NCBI RefSeq assembly: GCF_029784155.1
Contig: NC_073691.1
Span: 51,008,490 to 51,072,489, forward strand
From: Uranotaenia lowii
Lineage: Eukaryota; Arthropoda; Insecta; Diptera; Culicidae
Reading direction: 5' to 3'
DNA length: 64,000 bases
In this document: positions 57,482-64,000 of the stretch, piece after piece
Numbering within the stretch: position 1 is the first letter of the stretch
Layout of the letters: each line of letters begins with the position of its first letter
The notes under the pieces: generated by a model
What the model saw: the letters and a program-made list of their open reading frames with translations, nothing else
Told to the model about the DNA's origin: nothing
Databases searched by the model: none
Made by a program: the position numbers and the translations under genes

Positions 57482-58210
57482 GTGCCTAGTAAATTTTTGC
57501 CTCGATTTCCAGCAAAAAAAATTCAGCATTCGGTTGTGTTCTTGTCATTTTTGCTGAAAAATCAGCAATCGAGTTGTCAAATTGGAGTCTGTTTGTTTTC
57601 GTACGCTGAAGCAAGGTGAGACTCTATTTTACGAATTTTCGTTAGATTTATATAATTATTTTTATTTTCCTATATATTCTAGCAACCAGACATCAAGTCA
57701 AGGGTGAGTTTTTATTGGACAGGTAGATTTTTCATAAAATATACTAATCAGAGTTCAGAACTCTTTTCTCAGGTGTGTTTTATTTACATTGTACTCCGTC
57801 CCACGACATTACTTGACGAACATAATTCCTTTTCTCAGGTGGCGAATGATAAATACTTTGGCACAAAGCTGCCACTCCAGAGCCGGTGTTGGAAAATTTA
57901 AAAAAAAAGTACTTCGAAATAAATATAAACATAATTGAAACAAGGATTATTTTTTATTGCTCAGTATTCAATAATTAATTTTGAATTGAAATATTAATTT
58001 CATACTAATTACAGCCGGTTGTTTTGAAAGAAACAGCTGGTTTCCAGCAATCTGGATTGCTGATTTTCCAGCTATTTGAATTGAACCGACATGACCGTTT
58101 GCTGTTTTTTTTTCCAGGAATTTCTATTTCTGGAAATTTTGCTGAAAAAAACAGCAGGCCAAAAACCATCAAAATTTTGCTGATTTTCAGCAAAAAAAAA
58201 ATTAACTGTG
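57482..58210 (+). mobile_element. Exon-bearing element family, copy 2
   Basis: Same layout as 45925-47545 without the inserted TA-element: donor GCAAG|GTGAGACTC at 57616, acceptor TTCTAG, a 21-nt exon 57683-57703 ending AAGG|GTGAGT, acceptor TTCTCAG before 57839, and an exon starting GTGGCGAATGATAAATAC that encodes YFGTKLPLQSR. Then an AAATAAA-like signal near 57920 and a GCTGG/CCAGC-rich 3' part ending AATTAACTGTGTA. These splice signals are conserved between the two copies. Confidence 0.65.
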
Positions 58211-58221
58211 TATAATAGTTT

Positions 58222-58645
58222 GGGACCCCTCCCTCTCACTGGAAGGGGAGAGGGGGTCTCTCAAATAAAAGTAACAAGTCTTCATAACTCGAGAACTGAT
58301 CATGCCAATGGAACCAAATTTAGCATGGGAGTGTATTTCGACACGAGGAATGTTTCTATGATGGTTTGGAACCTCTCTTTTTTCCTGTGAGGAGATAGGA
58401 AGGTGGGAGGGGGGCTCTCTTACAATTCTTTACATAGCTCGATAACTAATCAAGCAAGTGGAACCAAATTTGGGATGTAAGGCTATTTCAATGCAAGAAA
58501 TGTTTCTATGGTTATTTGAGACACCCCCCCTTCTTCTAGCGGGGAGGATGGAAAGGAAGGGGGAGCTTCCATACAGTTTTTATACATAACTCGAGAGCTT
58601 ATCTAGCAAATGGGTCCGAATTTGACATGGGAGGGTAACCTCATG
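58222..58645 (+). repeat. Tandem repeat, three units of ~130-150 bp
   Basis: Units start at about 58222, 58373 and 58516. Each has a purine-rich GGGGAG stretch, then CATAACTCGAGAACT-like sequence, GGAACCAAATTTG and ATGTTTCTATGGT. Units are diverged. Satellite-like; non-coding. Confidence 0.75.
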
Positions 58646-58693
58646 ATAACGAAAGATCACGATTCATTCAGATGAAAAATACATCTTTTTGGA

Positions 58694-59093
58694 CTCTAGG
58701 GATCAATTACACCCATAACATACATGTTGGAAAACTTCTTCTTAAAAAAATTGAGAGTTTACTATTGCTTTGAAAATATGGCATTATGAAGATCATATAA
58801 TACTCCGACGATTGATGTATTGGAATAAATATGTTTATAATAATTTTTTAATATGAGAAACATTTTAAAATGATAAAAAAAAGATATTCAAATCACATTT
58901 TGTAAAATTTTTCAAACAAAGTTTAATAACTCGAAAATTAAAATTTTTAAAATTTGTTAAGATAACAGCATTGTTGTTTGGTTTTGTTTGGCACATTTCG
59001 CTAGAACATTTGATATTTGTAAGACATTTCTGTTTCGAAATATAGCGAAGGAATCAAGTATCCCCAGGGATCAAGTATCCTCATTCTCCCCTA
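58694..59093. repeat. Dispersed repeat family (GGGGATACTTGATCC terminus), copy
   Basis: Contains CTCTAGGGATCAATTACACC near the left and ends AAGTATCCTCATTCTCCCCT, the inverse of the terminus at 13608 and 63385. Probably the right part of an element of that family. Confidence 0.55.
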
Positions 59094-60069
59094 CTACAGA
59101 CACGTTTGCATCTCTCGCCATTGTATTTTTTTCTTAATTCCCGATTTTTTTCCTAGCGTATGATTCATCAAAATCCTCGTTACTGTGCTGTAATGGTTTG
59201 CGCAGATGTATGATCTTTCTTCTATTAATCCAATTGCTTTTTTGGTTTTTCGGAAGCAATAATTACGCTTCACTTCACACGCGAGCCTGTTGCGTTAGAC
59301 TATCTAGCACTTGTAATCCGAATGCTTGATGACATGGCGTTTGGTTTTGTGATTGGACATATCTCTTCAAACAATATCTAAAAATATTACACAAGTGTAT
59401 TGATTTTTAAAGATATAACTATTTTTAAAGATTATCATCTTACGAGCGGTTGCTTGACAAACCTAAAGAAATTCTAATCTTGGTTCGGAAAGTCTTCACT
59501 GGCAGTAATCGTACTTTGGGTAGGCTTTCTAGGCCGCTGCAAACTGACACTATACGATTTTTCCAGCAATTTTAACATTAAGAAGATTAAACAACAAATA
59601 GATATTGTTCTATCCAATATTAGAAAATGTATTCTCAAACTCCGGAGTTTTAGGGCTTTTTTCAATGTTTTGCTAAACTGCTATGCGTTGTGACATTTGA
59701 GCCAATAACATCATGATTCCAAGGATTGTTCCAGTTCACTTCACTTTTTGATGTCATCTTTTTTTCATAAAATAAGAAATACTTACTCAAGAGCCACAGA
59801 AGTTTAAGAGTTATAAAGTAAAAAAAAACAACATAAATAACCAAAGTAACATGGAACAAAAATATTACTTTAATATCAAGGAATTGGGTTAAAACTTATC
59901 TAAATAATTCAACAAATTCATCTAAGTACTTCAATATTACTTTTTCTTGTACATAAAACTTTTTCTAGCAAATCAATACGCGAATCGTTGAGGCGTAAGA
60001 AGGAACGTTGTCTTCAAGAGTCAAATATTAATTGAGCAAAATCGGTAAAAAATGTAACATAAATGAATA
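59094..60069. other. Intergenic sequence between the convergent TMEM135-like genes
   Basis: No gene recognised; includes the 3' UTR of the minus-strand gene. Confidence 0.45.
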
Positions 60070-61551
60070 TCACCGCGGTTCAAATAACAGTTTGGCAAAA
60101 CATTCCGAAGCCACTTGGGATCTGCAATAAAAGATAAAATGTAAAAACCTTGTAGTCACCATAATTTTAAAAATAATCTTACTGTGAAGCGGAGCAGAGA
60201 TCGGTAAACTTGAGCGCATACCGGGACATGGCGTAGGGATAGCAAGCCCGGGCGTACATGTTGTAGTTCATCAGCAGGACCCAGGCGATGAAACTAAACG
60301 GCAATCGATCCAACTGCTGAACCATCTTGTTGCGTTGTCCGTGATGTTCGACGATGAATCGCCACATATTTTGCAACATCACAGTGACGCCCAGATTGAA
60401 CACGTTGTAGTTGGGCGATAGCCAGTAGCTGACTCCACTCAAGAATCCGGCGATGGTACTGTCATGGGGGGACATTTTTCCCCGACGTTTTGCAAGATAG
60501 CAGCTGATGTACTACAAATTGAGTAAGAAAAGTCAAAATTTTAAAACTTATTTTTTTTTATCGAAACTCACCCTAAACAATCCATTGTACAGCGCCAGAA
60601 AGGCGACAAATTTGAATCGAATTTTTCGCAAATCGGTCACCAAAACCCATGGATCCCGTCCAGCTTTCGGCGCCGATCCGATCAGCCGGCGTGCCACTTC
60701 CAAAATCATTCCGAAGGTGAAACTGGTCCTGAGGCCATCCTTGATGTGTTCCACACAGGAATCCCGATGGAAGCATGCCTTCGTGACCCGATCACTTTCG
60801 GGGTTGTAGTTTTTCCGGACCGGAGCGAAGAACCTGAAAGGTAATTTAAAAACCATGGTGAAACGATTATTTTTTTCCGTATAAATTTTAATTTTATACA
60901 TAAATAACAAAAAAAAATACCAGAATTCAGATGATTTTAATCGGTAAGCTGAATATCCTATAATTCCACTGCATATCATGAACCATAATGTTCCGAAAGT
61001 TCGGGAAGTTCTCCAAAATTCTATCAAGCGATTATCTCTTGATTTTATAAATGCTTCAAGAAACTAGTTCAATGAAAAACAAAACTATTATAATAAAAGA
61101 CATTTATGGAATCACAAATCACAGTCCATACCACATTGAACGAAGATTTGGCGTGGGCAATCCGGATTTCCGAGGACGGAAGCAACCAAAATGCCAAAGA
61201 CCCCAACGAAACCGGAAGAAACCAACTTTTCACTTCCAGCACTCGACCAAACCACCAATATAGGGCGCAGAATCCCACATTCCAACTGTTAACCAAAATC
61301 CACGAGTTCAAAACACTGCAACTCAGTTCGGTTCCAACCTGTCGGAATATTGTCACCGGATCTGCCTTTCGACCGTAAATCATAAGAAGTAATCTGATTG
61401 CGAACAGAGGAGTCATAAATCGGGCAATTCCCCAACCAGTTCGATTCAGCTGAAGCAGAATGTGCTCCTGGCAGGAACTATTCGGATGCAGACAGGAACA
61501 AGTTAGTTCCGGACCCACAATCTCGTAGAAGTACTTGCTGAGGCTGGACAT
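60070..61551 (-). CDS. TMEM135-family paralogue, 401 aa, five exons
   Basis: Exons on the minus strand: 61551-61132, 61063-60921, 60833-60572, 60511-60183, 60121-60070; introns are GT-AG, 61-87 nt, and the join is open. Alignment by eye with the + strand paralogue is collinear: MSSLSKYFYEIVGPEL against its MSELSKCFYRATAGK, WRTSRTFGTLWFMI against FLRTSKAFGTLLFMI, CFHRDSC (CX5C), STIAGFLSGVSYWLSP against SLIAGFVSGIAYWVHP, QQLDRLPF near the end. The first exon replaces three exons of the paralogue, while the paralogue's long fourth exon is split here by two introns. The N-terminal Cys pattern is changed (TCSCLHPNSSC). If the last intron is retained the protein stops at 60179 after one extra residue. 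No lesions seen, so it is probably functional. Confidence 0.75.
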
Positions 61552-61869
61552 TGCAAAAAGTGTGACTATTGTATGATCAGATGTAGTCCAGAGCTGTTTC
61601 TTGAGATGCGTACAGTAGTAACATGTATTTAAAACTGCAAACCATGATTCAGAATACGAGTTAGAAGCGAACCAGTGCCTCGTTACTAATTTGGAGTTTT
61701 TGTGTCTTCGCACTTAGTAGGAAGACTTGTTTTGATGTCTAGACTACTGCAATAAAATGGTTCAACAGGAACAACGCGTCATCAATGTGACTTTTTTTGT
61801 TTAGATTAAAGTCGTTTTACTATCTTTATGTCATTCTTAACTTTATATCAACGTTGCAGTTGACGAACA

Positions 61870-61985
61870 GTCATTGATAAACTTATCCGGTAAAACTGTG
61901 ACCGATGTTTATTCTTGGACTCGAACTTGCGGACATCACCTCAGGAGGCAACTGATTTGCCAACTGAGTTATATCACAACCTCAA
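61870..61985 (-). repeat. tRNA-derived SINE fragment
   Basis: On the minus strand GATATAACTCAGTTGGCAAA (A-box-like, about 61975-61956) is followed by AAGTTCGAGTCCAAG (B box, about 61929-61915) at tRNA spacing. The acceptor halves do not pair, and the sequence runs on, so it is a SINE rather than a tRNA gene. Confidence 0.65.
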
Positions 61986-61989
61986 TGTG

Positions 61990-63384
61990 ACTTTATGAGA
62001 TCTACTGATTGGTTTATATTAGGGAAGTGTTGCCCAACGAGGCAAACTGGCTCAACTTGCTAGTGTGTCACGGTGTCTCTGGGAGAAATCTTCATTTTTT
62101 GAAAATTAGCATCGCTAATTTTCGCACCATTCGAAAGCTGAGACTTTTCCCTTTCATTTGAGTCCAAATTTTAAATAATCCATAGGAGGGGGGGGGGCTA
62201 GAACAATTTATTTAAATTTTTAAATTTTCGCCATTTTAAGGTTTTTCCAAAGACAAAATCATATTAATCACTGTGAAAACGCTTGTCTTATCTTTAGAGC
62301 ATAGGTGGCCAAACCATGGCCCGCGGGCCACATGTGGCCCGCGACCAACTTTTTATGGCCCGCGAAGCTAATTTTGGAAAAGCCATGTTCTAAGAATTGA
62401 TCGATTTTCTTGGTCTACGTATAGCATTTGGAAAAATATATCTGAATCTACTCTAACTAAATTCAAAACAATAAAGATCTGAAAATCGCTGAAGTGATAT
62501 AAGGCAATGAATTAAATGTGTATAAAATTTCAAAAATCAAATTTTGAGAAAACACGCATTTAAACTGATGTATTTGGACATTTTCCATACCATTTTCAAA
62601 ACATTTGCAATTTTCTCACAAACGTAAAAGCATGCGAATATAATTTTTAAAATCTTTAAAATTCAACATGGAGAATTGTTTAACATTATTTACTCAAAAT
62701 CGATAATTTTTGCACTTATATTCCTCTGGCTCTGCGGGCCTCATATAATTTTACACAAAAGGTTACCGTCACTGTTTAAAATAAACAAATACAATTTCAA
62801 TTTAAAAATTGTCAAAATTGTACAGTATTTGACACATTATCTGTAAATTCCATTACATATTTTTCAATGTATAGTAGGATCAAAATTGTTTAAAAAACGT
62901 AAAAAATCACCGAAGCATATCAACATCATAATTCAAAGTATACTTTTACAACTTCAACCATTCGTAACATGAATTCTATTTTAACAATTTCGTTCATCTA
63001 TCCGAATTGAAGAACTTTTGTAAATTATGTAAAATGTCGAACGTTTGCTTTGTAAATTTTTCTATTTGTTATTGTTTGCTTTGACAGAGAATGATACTTT
63101 TATGAAAACTAAACAAAATCCAAATATATTTTAATTAGCATCTTGCTTGCTGTTCATAAATCAATAATGAAAAACTAGACAGAATTTACAGTTGGGTAGT
63201 AAAATTCAACTAGATACGGTTTTGTATTCGCAAATCACTCAGAAGAACGATTTCTTTAAGCAAAACTTTGACTTGAAAAAGGTGCAATGATTCAAAAATA
63301 TTCAAATTCGTATTAAGAGAGTTCGTTGAAAAAAATTATTCTTTCAAATGTCAAAAGCTTGTGAAAGCTACTTTTTTTCAACAA
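61990..63384. other. AT-rich sequence containing a hAT-like GGCCCGCG block
   Basis: At 62307-62375 the sequence GGCCCGCGGGCCACATGTGG, followed by two more GGCCCGCG words, resembles the termini of some hAT elements (GGCCCGC-rich ends). A partner end may be GCTCTGCGGGCCTC near 62730. No TSD was found. A GAAAATTAGC...GCTAATTTTC palindrome is at 62099-62121. No gene seen. Confidence 0.4.
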
Positions 63385-64000
63385 TAGGGGAGAGTGGGGA
63401 TACTTGATCCCTTTTTTCTTATTTTCACCATATCTTTTAGGAAAAATTTTGCAACTCGCCGTCTTTGACATTTTCTGACAGCTTGTAACTTCAAGTTTCT
63501 ATGTTCCAAAAATTAGAACGATACTTGAACCCGTTGATGAACTAGAAGCATTTTCGTGGGAGTAAAAAAATTGCGATTTTTCTGAAGTTAGGGGAAACAT
63601 GATCCCCTATTGAAGGAGACTTGATCTTTTATTCAGGAAGCCCTAATCCTTGTATAAAAATCAAACAAAACCCCATGATAGAATGTTAATTGACTATTTT
63701 GGTCATGTTTGTTCTCATTTCACAATTTATAGCAGACATATATAGATAATTCTATAACTTTGTCTCAACGCTAATAACATTGCATACTTAAAGGCGCTAT
63801 TTTTTATAATTAAGAGAAAATAATTTTTTTTGCTCTTTTCTTCAGACAATTGTTTGATAAATATTAGTTTTTGGATAAATATTAGTTATTTCGTAATCAG
63901 CAATCATAACGATCAATTCAGAAGAAGAATATGCCATTTGGAAGGGGGATCAATTGTACCCAACTCTAGGGGATCAATTGTACCCATAATCAACATTTTA
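63385..64000. repeat. Dispersed repeat family (TAGGGGAGAGTGGGGATAC terminus), longest copy, cut by window end
   Basis: Starts TAGGGGAGAGTGGGGATACT; internal GATCCCCTATTG and, near the edge, two GGGGATCAATTGTACCC words. Matches 13608-13910 with an additional ~130 bp, and shares the CTCTAGGGGATCAATT block with 58694. It continues past base 64000. Confidence 0.6.

Noticed and set aside
61915..61976. tRNA gene
   Set aside because: A- and B-box-like segments are present but acceptor, D- and anticodon-stem pairing fail; SINE-derived.

Overview
The window looks like a nuclear segment of an insect, most probably a mosquito (Culicidae). It is AT-rich, has very low gene density, short 60-120 bp GT-AG introns, Jockey-, RTE- and CR1/L2-type non-LTR retrotransposons, and a dense population of MITE-like DNA elements with clear target-site duplications (TSDs). 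Genus cannot be decided from the sequence alone. Apart from transposable elements, only one gene pair is recognisable: two convergent paralogues of the TMEM135 family (54863-56323 on + and 60070-61551 on -). A third, small three-exon gene candidate of unknown function lies at 25494-25898.

Layout. 1-821: RTE-type endonuclease fragment running off the left edge. 1096-3470: a decayed mariner-type transposase broken up by a TA-flanked element and a hAT MITE. 7484-11993: a full-length Jockey-clade element with a 13-bp TSD. 12.0-25.4 kb: AT-rich sequence with scattered MITEs. 27.5-40.5 kb: a nested block, in which a CR1/L2-like non-LTR fragment contains a Ty3-type LTR retrotransposon (28567-40127, minus strand, two 175-bp LTRs that look identical). 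That retrotransposon in turn contains a hAT MITE, a TTAA MITE that overwrites the end of pol, and a second full-length Jockey copy inside gag. 44-53 kb: relics and nested DNA elements, including a solo LTR. 54.8-61.6 kb: the TMEM135 pair. 61.9-64 kb: SINE, hAT-like and MITE sequence.

Most unusual points. (i) The Ty3-type element has in its 5' leader at least 14 copies of a 17-bp hairpin-forming unit at a ~33-bp period, organised as ~67-bp dimers; the placement recalls the leader insulator of gypsy/mdg4. (ii) Its gag-pol coding is split twice, and each break is bounded by GT...AG and restores the frame when treated as an intron (114 and 61 nt). (iii) A ~0.7-kb element present twice carries conserved splice donors, acceptors and a mini-exon, as if it had captured a spliced gene fragment. 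(iv) The two TMEM135 paralogues have different intron positions. All homology calls rest on motif recognition by eye; no database search was made.
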